NCBI RefSeq assembly: GCF_029625295.1
Contig: NZ_CP121112.1
Location: 5,022,001 to 5,086,000 of the forward strand
Origin: Flavobacterium gyeonganense
GTDB taxonomy: Bacteria > Bacteroidota > Bacteroidia > Flavobacteriales > Flavobacteriaceae
Direction of reading: 5' to 3'
DNA length: 64,000 nt
Below the pieces are notes generated by a model that made no database searches, was not told the origin of the DNA, and saw nothing but the letters and a program-made list of their open reading frames with translations. The translations under genes and the position numbers were made by a program. Shown piece after piece: positions 17,178 to 26,555 of this stretch; the stretch's first letter is position 1; every line of letters starts with the position of its first letter.

Positions 17178-18475
17178 ATGTTAACCAGACTTACAATTTT
17201 ATTATTTTTTATTTTAACTTCATCAATTAATGCACAAATTTATACCCCAAGCGGTACAATACAAGGCTCTTCGTGGAATAATGACATTGGAATAGGAACA
17301 AATAATCCTACTGCTAAACTACATATCAATAACGGAGATAATTCATATGGAGCTATTCTTGCAAATGCAAATGAATTTCCTTTTTCATTGTACACAAAGA
17401 CATTTAATACAGTTCCTTATTTAGAATCTTTTAGGATAGGATTAAAATATCTGGAAAATGAAAATAATGGTTTTATCTCTTTTTATAGAGGAGGTAGTGT
17501 ATCAGGAGGTTTTTTAGGATTTTCAACTGATGGAATAGAGAGAATTCGTATTTCTGATATTGGAAATGTTGGTATCGGTACAAGTTCACCAATAGGTAAA
17601 TTACAAATAGATTACGATCCAGTTTCACAAGTTGGGATATTACTAAACAATAACACAGGGTCTACTGTTGGTTCGGGAAATATTCAATTTGCTGATAATG
17701 GTACACTCAAATGGAATTTAACTACAAATGCAAGTAATGATTTCTTTCTATATAATCAAGATGGCCCAGGACAAGGGGCAAATTTATTTATTAAAAAGTC
17801 AAATGGAAATGTTGGTATTGGAACAACAAATCCAACAAAAAAATTAGAAATATACAGCAACGCAAATACTACATTAAAAATAGCCAATGGAAATCCTGCA
17901 GCATTTCCGACCGAAATACATCTGGGAGGAAACCCTGATTTTACAAAATCAGCTATAATATCTGCTCCAAATGCTGCAGGATGGTATCGACAGGATTTGT
18001 TTTTTTGTCTGGCAAATGGAAATGACACTTCATCAGTTGGACTTTCAGATGCTGCAATGGTGATTAAAAGCTACAATGCAGGGAAATTTGGAAATGTAGG
18101 CATTGGTACAATAGCTCCAGATGAAAAACTTACTGTAAAAGGAAAAATACATGCAGAAGAGGTAAAAATTGATTTATCAGTCCCTGCGCCGGATTATGTG
18201 TTTAGAGATGATTATAAGCTTAAAACTTTACAGGAAGTTGAAGATTACATCAAAAAGAATAGTCATTTGCCTGAAATTCCATCGGCCAAGGAAATTGAAA
18301 AAAATGGCTTAATGCTGGCAGAAATGAATATGAGTTTGTTGAAAAAATTGAGGAACTGACACTTTATTCAATTGAGCAAAATAAAAAAATTGAAGCCCAA
18401 TCAAAAGAAATTGAAACTTTAAAAGATTTGGTGCTGCGCGTAGCAAAAATTGAAAACGACCTAGCGAAAAAATAA
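17178..18475 (+). pseudogene. Secreted GIGT-repeat protein with C-terminal coiled coil; one-base frameshift near 18342-18347
   Basis: The first frame (17178-18359, 393 residues) starts with a signal peptide (about 1-19, ending INAQ) and has several copies of a repeat of the form (N)(V/D)GIGTxxPxxKL(x)I, at about residues 36, 130, 212 and 310, a pattern common in secreted Bacteroidota and tail-fibre-like proteins. It then reads HLPEIPSAKEIEKNGL...MSLLKKLRN and stops. Restoring one A in the A6 run at 18342-18347 continues the protein for about 40 residues as a coiled coil (SLLKKIEELTLYSIEQNKK...AKK) to a TAA at 18473-18475. That coiled coil is the usual ending of this family. It is probably an intact gene with a sequencing error, or a slippage-controlled tail. 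Confidence 0.75.
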
Positions 18476-18493
18476 TTACCTAATATAATAAAT

Positions 18494-18532
18494 ATGCTGC
18501 CTAATCATTTAGTTATTTAGGCAGCATTTTCT
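18494..18532. terminator. Terminator between converging genes
   Basis: An 11-bp stem ATGCTGCCTAA (18494-18504) / TTAGGCAGCAT (18517-18527) followed by T-rich sequence. It closes the repeat-protein gene and may also serve the MutS-like gene coming from the right. Confidence 0.8.
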
Positions 18533-18533
18533 T

Positions 18534-20306
18534 TTAAATAACCCCCATCTTTTGCATTAAAAAAGTAGCACTTTTATTTTTACAGATTCCGCTTCGAAGT
18601 TTGTAATCAAAGTGCAAATCATTGTCTTTTATTTCGACTTCAAAACACTGATTAGTCAAAATTTCAGGATATTCATTTGTGGTCAGACAAACTTCGATAT
18701 CGTGCGTTGCAATGGCACCAATGGCATTTTTAGCAATGACCTTTTTAACTACTTCAATTGTTCCGTTTCGTTTGTCATCTGAGTTGGTTCCTCTTAAAAT
18801 TTCATCCAATAGAACAAAAGCCGGTTTTTCTTCTAATGCATCCATAATTTGTTTTAAACGCTTTATTTCAGCAAAAAAATAGGACTCACTATCTGCTAAA
18901 GAATCTGACAATCGCATCGAAACTAAAACTGGAAGTGGGTGAATTTTTGCTTCTGAAGCACAGACAACTGATCCTATTCCTCCTAAAACCATATTCACAC
19001 CAAGACTTCTTAAAAAAGTACTTTTTCCGGACATATTGGACCCCGTTAAAATCATAAACGATTCCGGATAAAAATGCGTGTCATTCCCTACTCTGCTCAC
19101 CGGATTTAATAACGGATGACTCAGATTTTTAAATCCGATTTTATACTCCGAATTGATTTCAGGAAAAACAAAATCAGGATTATTATACGCCAGATTAGCA
19201 AGACTACTCAAAGATTCGAACTCCCCGATTACATCAATCCATTTTTCAAGCTGGTCAGCATAATCGTATTTCCACTTCAAAAGAGCTCTTAGCACATGAA
19301 GATTGAATAAAAAACTTCCGTTAAAAAGAGTAGCAGTCACAAGGTTGCTAATTGTATCCATACGGGAAAACAATTCTGAAAGCTGTTTTAAATGTAAACT
19401 GGCTGATGTATTTTTAAAGATTAGCTGGTTTTGCAAATCAATTAATTTTTCAGACTCAAATTTTTCCAGTTCAATCTTCTCAACCAAAAGACCATATTGT
19501 TTGATGATTTTATCGATATTATCTGCTTTGGCGATTTCAGACTGAATACGTTTTGTTACCCTTCCTAAAACAATCAGATTCGCAATAAATATATAAGTCA
19601 CATAGGAGAGCAGAATCGTTTTTGAAGTAATAAAATAAGCTGTAAGGAAACCTAAAAACAACGTTGGCAAAACAATTGATAATACATCCAAAACTTTAGG
19701 TAACGAATTATTTCTAAATGATTTCCAATGCATTAATGAATCATAACAATCTTTATTGTCATGACTGACAATTCCCAGTGCATTAAATTCCTGACGCCAG
19801 TCTGTTTTTGAAGCAAGTTCTTTTATTGCCTTCTGATTTTGAAGTATAACTTCATTAGAATTCAATTTCAAGAATTGATTTGCTAATGTTTTTTTCCCTA
19901 TAAAAGTTGCCGTTCTGTTTAAATTCTGAAATAATGAATGTTCTCCAAAGATATCCAGATCGTAGGCATAAGGATGATGAAAATCATTGAACTCAAAACC
20001 ATTTTCAAAAGGAAGTTTTTCTCTTTTCAGGAAAGAAATTTCGTTTTCATTGATTTTTAAAAGTGCCGTTAAAAGTTTTTTCTGAAAGGATAAACGCCAA
20101 TGAATTCGCATTAAAAAAAGAAAACCAGCAAAAAACAATAACGCACCAATTAAGTATATAACTTCATCTTTTTTGATGTAATAAAACATCAGAAACAAAA
20201 AAATAAAAATACTTAAAAGCCTTAGAAGACTGATGGTGTTAAACTTTTTGCTGGTTTTGTTTAATAAATCTGTATAGTGGGAAAACCTGTTTTTATAATA
20301 GTCCAT
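18534..20306 (-). CDS. Membrane-embedded MutS-family ATPase
   Basis: A 590-residue protein from the ATG at 20306 (an upstream TTG would add eight residues). The C-terminal third is a MutS domain V ATPase: Walker A GSNMSGKSTFLRS, Walker B FVLLDEILRGTNSDD and a His-containing switch ATHD. The central helical region resembles the MutS lever/clamp domains. Two hydrophobic helices lie at about residues 27-43 and 48-66, and two more at about 205-225 and 230-248, which no canonical MutS has. The mismatch-recognition domain I (Phe-x-Glu) is absent, so ordinary mismatch recognition is unlikely. Such membrane MutS relatives are common in Bacteroidota but I know of no assigned function. The ATPase activity is likely; the DNA role is unproven. 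Confidence 0.85.
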   Translation of the reverse strand: MDYYKNRFSHYTDLLNKTSKKFNTISLLRLLSIFIFLFLMFYYIKKDEVIYLIGALLFFAGFLFLMRIHWRLSFQKKLLTALLKINENEISFLKREKLPFENGFEFNDFHHPYAYDLDIFGEHSLFQNLNRTATFIGKKTLANQFLKLNSNEVILQNQKAIKELASKTDWRQEFNALGIVSHDNKDCYDSLMHWKSFRNNSLPKVLDVLSIVLPTLFLGFLTAYFITSKTILLSYVTYIFIANLIVLGRVTKRIQSEIAKADNIDKIIKQYGLLVEKIELEKFESEKLIDLQNQLIFKNTSASLHLKQLSELFSRMDTISNLVTATLFNGSFLFNLHVLRALLKWKYDYADQLEKWIDVIGEFESLSSLANLAYNNPDFVFPEINSEYKIGFKNLSHPLLNPVSRVGNDTHFYPESFMILTGSNMSGKSTFLRSLGVNMVLGGIGSVVCASEAKIHPLPVLVSMRLSDSLADSESYFFAEIKRLKQIMDALEEKPAFVLLDEILRGTNSDDKRNGTIEVVKKVIAKNAIGAIATHDIEVCLTTNEYPEILTNQCFEVEIKDNDLHFDYKLRSGICKNKSATFLMQKMGVI

Positions 20307-20327
20307 TTTTTCAATTTTGCTGAACCA

Positions 20328-20335
20328 CAAATATA
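20328..20335 (-). promoter_or_regulatory. -7 element TATATTTG (minus strand)
   Basis: Complement of CAAATATA, placed 22 bases before the chosen ATG of the MutS-like gene. It supports that start over the upstream TTG, which it overlaps. The nearest upstream CAAA (complement TTTG) leaves only a 13-base gap. Confidence 0.45.
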
Positions 20336-20375
20336 GGTTTTACGACTTCAAAGTTTGATTTAATTTCAATGTAAA

Positions 20376-21209
20376 TTAGTCATTATGCATTATTAAAACC
20401 GGAATAGAAACTTCTTTTGTTATTTTTTTACTAAAGCTGGAGGTAAAAAGACTTTCAAAAAAAGATCTTTTATGTGTAATAGTTGTCAAAACGTCAACAT
20501 CTTTGTACAGCACAAAGTCAAGTATAGTCTCTTTAACATCATCACTTGGCAATACTAAAAATTCTACATTTTCATTGGCAAACTCAACCTCCCACTCTTT
20601 AATGGTTTCGGGAGCCACATCAGATTCAGAGGTTTTAACGTACAAGCTTCGGACTTTAGCATTCGTTTTTTTAGCTATTTTCAATACCTTCCTCAATTCT
20701 TTTTTATCTTTTTCGCGATAACGGGTAGTAAATCCGATAACTTTTATTTTTTTGAATTTAGCATCTATCGGCACACATAAAACCGGAACATCCACACCTG
20801 AAATGACTGAACTAGTATTAGAGCCTGTAAAGAAGGTAGTCCAGTCAGAAATTCCGTTTGTACCCATAATAACAAAATCTGCTTTTTCCTCTTCTACAGC
20901 ATTTTTTAAGTTATAAAGCAAATCACCATCCATCAAACGATGCTTGATAACAATTTCTTCTAAATTTCTTTCCATTGCAATAGTTTTCAGTTTAGGAATC
21001 TCATCCTTAAACATCTCAAAATTAGCCAGCTCTATAGAACTGTAGATAGCGGCATAATTTTCAGGAAAAAACTGGCTGTCATATACGGGAATTTCGAAGG
21101 TATGCAGTAGAACAAGTTCGGCGTTGACGACTTTGGCAAACTCTAACGCATGTACAAATGCATTTGTTGCTGCTTCAGAAAAATCGGTTGGGAATATTAT
21201 CTTTTTCAT
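20376..21209 (-). CDS. Universal stress protein, tandem UspA domains
   Basis: A 277-residue cytoplasmic protein with two UspA folds in tandem. The first begins MKKIIFPTDFSEAA and carries the nucleotide-binding-like stretch VIMGTNGISDW...GSNTSSVISGVDVPVL at about residues 112-148. The second (about 150-277) ends in the matching VSIPVLIMH. The G-x-x-G-S-like motif in the first half suggests ATP binding. It lies 69 bases upstream of the MutS-like gene on the same strand and may share a transcript. The role is general stress survival and cannot be made more precise. Confidence 0.85.
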   Translation of the reverse strand: MKKIIFPTDFSEAATNAFVHALEFAKVVNAELVLLHTFEIPVYDSQFFPENYAAIYSSIELANFEMFKDEIPKLKTIAMERNLEEIVIKHRLMDGDLLYNLKNAVEEEKADFVIMGTNGISDWTTFFTGSNTSSVISGVDVPVLCVPIDAKFKKIKVIGFTTRYREKDKKELRKVLKIAKKTNAKVRSLYVKTSESDVAPETIKEWEVEFANENVEFLVLPSDDVKETILDFVLYKDVDVLTTITHKRSFFESLFTSSFSKKITKEVSIPVLIMHND

Positions 21210-21425
21210 TATTACATTTTTTAGGTTATGTACATAAAGTTACTAAATCGTACTTAGAAGTTACCTGATAATTATCAGTTTTACAAAAATTTAACCCTAA
21301 TTGGTTATAAAAGAAAATCTAATAAATATTTAAAGTGTCTATTTAAATAAAGCATTCAAAATTCAATTTAATTAATACTTTATAAAATATAAAATACCAA
21401 ATTCATAAGCCTTATAAAAACTTTG

Positions 21426-21433
21426 TACCTTTG
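21426..21433 (+). promoter_or_regulatory. -7 element TACCTTTG before mnmE
   Basis: It matches TAnnTTTG, 20 bases before the ATG at 21453. Its presence inside the upstream TTG-initiated extension argues that the longer frame is not the real start. Confidence 0.55.
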
Positions 21434-21452
21434 CACCCTTGCAATTTACAAC

Positions 21453-22853
21453 ATGATACATCAAGATTCTATAGTCGCCCTGGCTACTCCATCCGGAGCA
21501 GGGGCTATTGCCGTAATTCGTATTTCAGGTGCTAAAGCTATTTCTATTGGAAATTCAGTTTTTAAATCTGTAAAAAATAAAGATTTAACAAAGCAAAAAA
21601 CACATACGCTGCATTTAGGCCACATTGTCGATGATTCAAAAACTTTGGATGAAGTGCTCGTATCTGTTTTTAAAGGACCTAATTCATACACAGGTGAGGA
21701 TACTATCGAAATATCATGTCATGGTTCAACCTATATTCAGCAGCAAATTATTCAGTTATTATTGAGAAAAGGCTGCCGAATGGCTGATGCGGGTGAGTTT
21801 ACACTGAGAGCCTTCCTAAACGGAAAACTGGATTTATCGCAGGCAGAAGCCGTTGCCGATTTGATTTCGTCTGATAACGAAGCTTCTCACCAAATTGCCA
21901 TGCAGCAGATGCGTGGCGGTTTTAGTAATGAAATTGCAAAATTACGAGAAGAGCTTTTGAATTTTGCATCGTTAATTGAACTGGAATTGGATTTTGCAGA
22001 AGAAGATGTTGAATTTGCTGACCGGACACAATTTAACGAATTATTAAACCGAATTGAATTTGTTTTAAAACGATTAATTGATTCATTTGCCGTTGGCAAC
22101 GTTATTAAAAATGGAATTCCGGTTGCTATTGTTGGAGAACCAAACGTTGGCAAATCGACTTTATTGAATGCTTTACTAAACGAAGAGCGCGCAATTGTTT
22201 CTGATATTGCCGGAACAACCCGTGATACCATTGAAGATGAACTGGTGATTGGCGGAATCGCATTCAGATTTATCGATACTGCGGGAATTCGCGAAACAAA
22301 AGATGTTGTAGAAAGTATTGGAATCAAAAAAACATTCGAAAAAATTGATCAGGCACAGGTTGTCATTTATTTGTTTGATGGCTTGAAATTCAAATCATCC
22401 AGTTCAGAGTTTATCAATGAAATTGAACAGATTAAAAACAAATACCCTTTAAAACCTTTACTGATAGTTGTAAATAAAAAAGATATTTTATCCGAGGAGG
22501 ATGCTTTAAACATTAGTTACAAACTCGAAAACTTAAATGCGAAACTTTTATTACTATCTGCAAAAAACAAAATTGGTATCGACGAATTAAAGAATGAATT
22601 ATTGTCATTTGTAAACACAGGAGCATTACGTAATAATGAAACTATTATCACAAATACAAGACATTATGATTCTTTATTGAAAGCTTTGGATGAAATACAA
22701 AAAGTAAAATTTGGACTGGAAAGCAATCTTTCCAGCGACCTAATTGCACTGGATATAAAAGAAGCTTTGTACCAATTCGGGCTGATTACAGGTCAGGTCT
22801 CAAACGATGAATTACTCGGGAATATTTTCGCTAATTTCTGCATTGGAAAATAG
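21453..22853 (+). CDS. mnmE: tRNA modification GTPase MnmE
   Basis: A 466-residue cytoplasmic GTPase that works with MnmG to place an aminomethyl-type group on C5 of the wobble uridine (U34) of certain tRNAs, using a folate donor. Seen: N-terminal folate-binding domain (starting DSIVALATPSGAGAIAVIRISG), helical domain, an inserted G domain with G1 GEPNVGKST, G2 TTRDT, G3 DTAG and G4 NKKD, and the invariant C-terminal CIGK. The length is normal. The ATG at 21453 is chosen over the TTG at 21423 because the family starts here and a promoter element overlaps the upstream stretch. It is transcribed alone and closed by a strong terminator. Confidence 0.97.
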   Translation: MIHQDSIVALATPSGAGAIAVIRISGAKAISIGNSVFKSVKNKDLTKQKTHTLHLGHIVDDSKTLDEVLVSVFKGPNSYTGEDTIEISCHGSTYIQQQIIQLLLRKGCRMADAGEFTLRAFLNGKLDLSQAEAVADLISSDNEASHQIAMQQMRGGFSNEIAKLREELLNFASLIELELDFAEEDVEFADRTQFNELLNRIEFVLKRLIDSFAVGNVIKNGIPVAIVGEPNVGKSTLLNALLNEERAIVSDIAGTTRDTIEDELVIGGIAFRFIDTAGIRETKDVVESIGIKKTFEKIDQAQVVIYLFDGLKFKSSSSEFINEIEQIKNKYPLKPLLIVVNKKDILSEEDALNISYKLENLNAKLLLLSAKNKIGIDELKNELLSFVNTGALRNNETIITNTRHYDSLLKALDEIQKVKFGLESNLSSDLIALDIKEALYQFGLITGQVSNDELLGNIFANFCIGK

Positions 22854-22873
22854 AAAGACAAATATACAAACTA

Positions 22874-22908
22874 AAAAAACCTCTGCATTTTCAGTGCAGA
22901 GGTTTTTT
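22874..22908. terminator. Bidirectional terminator between mnmE and the fucosidase gene
   Basis: A 12-bp stem AAAACCTCTGCA (22876-22887) / TGCAGAGGTTTT (22895-22906), with an A-run on the left and a T-run on the right, so it can act on both converging genes. Confidence 0.88.
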
Positions 22909-22974
22909 ACAAGTACCTAAAGTTAGTATTTTTACTTCACTCAAAATGAAATTTGAGCTTAACCATTTTGATAT

Positions 22975-24708
22975 TTATTGTATTTCAAAAGCTATTGCTG
23001 TGTTAAATGGCATATTTTGAGGACATGTAATTACTAAACCTTCATCGCTTTGTGTCCATTTTAATTTGCCTTTATAGCCCAGCAACTTAACAGTCACAAT
23101 TTTTTTCCCATAATTCTTTTCATTTTTAGCAAGACACTTAATTTTTATTTGACTATTCGGAGCTGGTACATTCATGCAAAAAGCATATAGTTTTTTGTTT
23201 TTACCTACTGTAAATCGGATATCCTGATTATTAAATTTGAATTCAGCCTGGTTTTGGCCTAATTTTCCTCCTGGGAGCATTTTCAATTTTCCATTAACCA
23301 TTTCTCCTTCAGCAGGAATGACCCAGGCATGGCTTCCATAAACACCTTCTCCATTAATATGCATCCAGTTGCCTACTTCTTTCAGCATCTTTTGACTCTC
23401 TTCATTAATAGAACCGTCAGGCAATAGAGAAATACATATTGCAGCATTTCCATCACGTGCAATGGCTTCAATTATGTAACGAATCATCATTCCGGAATCA
23501 TAGGTAAAATCCGGCGCATAAAACCAGTCTCCCACAGGAGCTTCGGCAATCCACGGCTGGTCTTTTTTAATCTCTGCCGGAATACCAAATTCCTCTGTAT
23601 TTACTGTACCATTAGTTTTGTGACGAAACTTAACTATACTAAAAGTATTTACTTTTCCGCGGCGTTGCAAAGCAGTATTATAAAAATCGGCCATAACGCT
23701 CTGCATTGCATTTGCTTTTATACCTGTTCCTGTTCCATCGCCGGTAAATGGTCCCTGAACAGTTCCATCAGTATAAATAAAATCAGGATCGTAATTTTTT
23801 ACAACATCCATCATTCTTAAAGCCCAATTTGTCGTATACCATTTCGCATATTCCAAATGATTACTAAAAATTCCTGCTGGTGGCGGTGACCAATCTGTAT
23901 GAGCATTTTGCTCTACACCTTTGTATTCTCTTAAATCGATACCATAAAGCATTTTAGGATCATATCCTTCCCACCATTTTCCTTTACCATCGGCAAGAGT
24001 AAGATGACCATCATAAGGAATTCCTTTTTTAGCTCCCTCTTTATCACTTCCAAATGCTGTTTGCCACCACCACCATGTATACTCATGATGAAAAGTCACT
24101 CCATATCGCATTCCGGCTGCTTTACAGGCTTTTGCCCATTCACCAATCAAATCTCTCTTAGGACCAATATTTACCGAATTCCATGGCTGGTACTTAGAAT
24201 TCCATAAATCGTAATTATCATGATGCACACCCTGAATCATTAAAAAACGTGCACCAGCATCTTTGTAAATTTTTGTAAGTTTTTCAGGATCCAGCTTTGT
24301 TGGATTCCAGTCACGCAAAACTTCTTTATATCCTGATTCCGAAGGATGACCATACTTTTTGATCTGGTTTTGATAAGCTACTTTATCCTTTTTATAAAGG
24401 TTACGTGCATACCAATCCCCACTTTCTCCGGCTGCTTGTGGTCCAAAATGAACCCATATTCCAAACTTTGCATCACGAAGCCAATCAGGCTCACCAGGAT
24501 AATTTTTCTCTATAGATTCCCAGGTAGGCTCAAAAGGCCCTTTTGTAATGGGCAAATCTAATTTTACTTCTGGAAATGTTTCCAAATCTCCCATTGGAAC
24601 ACTATTAACAGCTAATGGAGTTGGTACAGCAGGTATAGGATTTTTATCCTGAGCATAAATACTCAACTGAAGTAAAAATAATATCGTGAATAAATTTTTT
24701 GTTCTCAT
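22975..24708 (-). CDS. Alpha-L-fucosidase, GH29
   Basis: A 577-residue secreted glycoside hydrolase with a signal peptide (about 1-19, ending IYAQ). The region WLRDAKFGIWVHFGPQA and the later GARFLMIQGVHHDNYDLWNSKY are typical of GH29, a retaining family that removes terminal alpha-L-fucose. A candidate nucleophile is the Asp in FIYTDGT (about residue 315). The C-terminal 110 residues form a beta domain. It is the last gene of the minus-strand polysaccharide locus, 175 bases after the corrected end of susD and beyond a hairpin, so it may be made at a lower level than SusC/D. Target glycans would be fucose-containing (algal fucans, plant or mucin-type glycans). Confidence 0.88.
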   Translation of the reverse strand: MRTKNLFTILFLLQLSIYAQDKNPIPAVPTPLAVNSVPMGDLETFPEVKLDLPITKGPFEPTWESIEKNYPGEPDWLRDAKFGIWVHFGPQAAGESGDWYARNLYKKDKVAYQNQIKKYGHPSESGYKEVLRDWNPTKLDPEKLTKIYKDAGARFLMIQGVHHDNYDLWNSKYQPWNSVNIGPKRDLIGEWAKACKAAGMRYGVTFHHEYTWWWWQTAFGSDKEGAKKGIPYDGHLTLADGKGKWWEGYDPKMLYGIDLREYKGVEQNAHTDWSPPPAGIFSNHLEYAKWYTTNWALRMMDVVKNYDPDFIYTDGTVQGPFTGDGTGTGIKANAMQSVMADFYNTALQRRGKVNTFSIVKFRHKTNGTVNTEEFGIPAEIKKDQPWIAEAPVGDWFYAPDFTYDSGMMIRYIIEAIARDGNAAICISLLPDGSINEESQKMLKEVGNWMHINGEGVYGSHAWVIPAEGEMVNGKLKMLPGGKLGQNQAEFKFNNQDIRFTVGKNKKLYAFCMNVPAPNSQIKIKCLAKNEKNYGKKIVTVKLLGYKGKLKWTQSDEGLVITCPQNMPFNTAIAFEIQ

Positions 24709-24837
24709 TTTTTATTTTATTTATTATTAAATCATTTTGAAACTGAGTGTTAAAAACTTAAACTATTTATTGATAAATCATTAGAATTTACATTTTTTTA
24801 AATTACATCTTTTATCTCAATTCAGTTTTTAACCTAC

Positions 24838-24875
24838 CTAAAAAAATCATTTCCTGTCGTTTCTGACAGGAAAAG
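24838..24875 (-). terminator. Hairpin after susD (minus strand)
   Basis: Stem TTTCCTGTC (24850-24858) / GACAGGAAA (24865-24873); read on the minus strand it is followed by T-rich sequence. It is placed 9 bases after the corrected susD stop. It may be a terminator or, as in many Sus-type operons, a 3' stabilising structure. Confidence 0.65.
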
Positions 24876-24883
24876 AAAAACAA

Positions 24884-26526
24884 TTAATTAGGATATCCGG
24901 TATTTTGAGTCAATTTAGTATTGACATTTCTTTCTGACTGAGGGATAGGCCATAATTCATTTACCCCTTTCACAAAATTTCTTTTTGATAAATTAAATAG
25001 CCTTCTTCATCAACTTTAAAGGCAGTGTAATTAGCCGGATCATTGGTTAACTTCATGCCTGTAAACTGACGATTCAATTTTTCTGCAGCGATTCCCCATC
25101 TTAAGATATCATAATAGTGAAGTCCTTCAAAGGCAAACTCTACCTCACGTTCGACTCTAATTTTCTCTCTCAATTCACTGGGATTAGTAGTTGTTATTGC
25201 CGGCATATTTACATCTGCTCTTGCTCTTACTTTGTTGATAGTTTCGTCTAACAAAGATTGGTCTATAGCTTCGCTTGCTTCTAATTTAGACTCTAAATAA
25301 CTCAGTAATACTTCGGCATAACGAATAATACACCAGTTTCCTCCATAATTCATTAAATTTCCATCAAATGACGGATCCATAAATTTATTAATAGAATAAC
25401 CACTCCAATCATATCTATTGAATCTATCAGGAGAGTTTGTTCCTGGTCTACTTACATAAGTTACGCCTTTAAAAACTGTTCTATCCGAAATCATAATAGT
25501 ATAATCTAACCTTGGATCTCTGTTATCATAAGGATTTGCCGGATCAAACAAAGGTGATTCTTCAACACTTAAACCATCAGTACATTGATACTGTTTAACT
25601 AATTCATTGTAAGGAGAAAATTGATGCCATCCGCCATATGTTTCCGGATACAAATACTGCGTAATGACATGTCCATACACATCCTGCTGATACTGAGAAG
25701 TAAGAATAAACTCTTTGTTTACCTCATTAACAACATTAAACATTGTTCTAAAACTAGGTACTAAACTGTAGGCCTGACTATCTATAATTTTTTTATAAGT
25801 AACAGCTGCCGGACTCCATTTTTTATTCGCCATTTGTACTCGTCCTAAAATTGCCAAAGCTGCCCCGGAAGTGATACGTCCGTCTTCAGAAGTTGGTCTT
25901 ATTGCAGGCAAACCAGCAGCACTTTCCTCCAACTCCTTTTCAACAAAATCCATGATTTGAGATTTTGGAGTTCTTGGAATACTATTAGCTTCTTCAACAG
26001 TTAAAACCTTGGTAGTAAATGGCACATCAGAGAAGAAAAAGGCTAAATTGAAATATTGATATGCACGAATAGTTCTCACCTCACTTTTCATAATGGCTTT
26101 TAGATTTGCATCCATTTCGATAGCATCAATCCTGGATAAAAAATTATTGCAGGTAGTAATTTTTCTGTACGTATTTGCCCAATATGATTCTACTGCCCAA
26201 TAAGACGGATTTAAAGTTCCATTAGTAAATTGATCTGGAATTTTTTCTTTTTCAGAACCTAAACCTGCCATAAAATCAAGAAACATAACACCTCTTGCTG
26301 ACCAAAAATCTTCTCCACTCCATGCACCATCAGTTTTATAACATCCCACCAATGCTAATTTTGCATCCTCTTCTGTTTTCCAAAAAGTAGCATCTGAAAC
26401 TTTATCTAACGGGTTTTTATCAAAGAAATCATCAGAACAAGCACTATTTGACACAACTAGTGCAAATAAGCAAATCATTAGAGCCAGGCTTCTAATGTTT
26501 CTATACTGTTTAATATTAATAATCAT
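24884..26526 (-). pseudogene. SusD/RagB-like glycan-binding lipoprotein; one-base frameshift near 24974-24986
   Basis: An outer-membrane surface lipoprotein that binds glycan with SusC. The main frame (24970-26526, 518 residues) has a lipoprotein signal (VVSNSACSDD, Cys about 30), the SusD N-terminal TPR region and the C-terminal EREVEFAFEGLHYYDILRWG motif. It then stops at YQKEIL. In the next frame the normal SusD ending continues (VKGVNELWPIPQSERN...NTGYPN) to a TAA at 24884-24886. One extra A in the A5 run complementary to 24982-24986 would restore a 547-residue protein. This is most likely a homopolymer sequencing error. SusC lies 29 bases upstream and the fucosidase downstream. Confidence 0.85.
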
Positions 26527-26555
26527 AATTTTATATTTTTAACAAATTATTATCT

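Noticed and set aside
20307..20330. TTG-initiated extension of the MutS-like protein
   Set aside because: It overlaps the predicted -7 element; the ATG at 20306 is preferred.
21423..21452. TTG-initiated extension of MnmE
   Set aside because: A -7 promoter element overlaps it and the known MnmE N-terminus begins at the ATG at 21453.
25292..25300. TCTAAATAA inside the first susD gene
   Set aside because: It lies in coding sequence, lacks the A/T-rich left arm of the block and has no promoter near it; a chance match.
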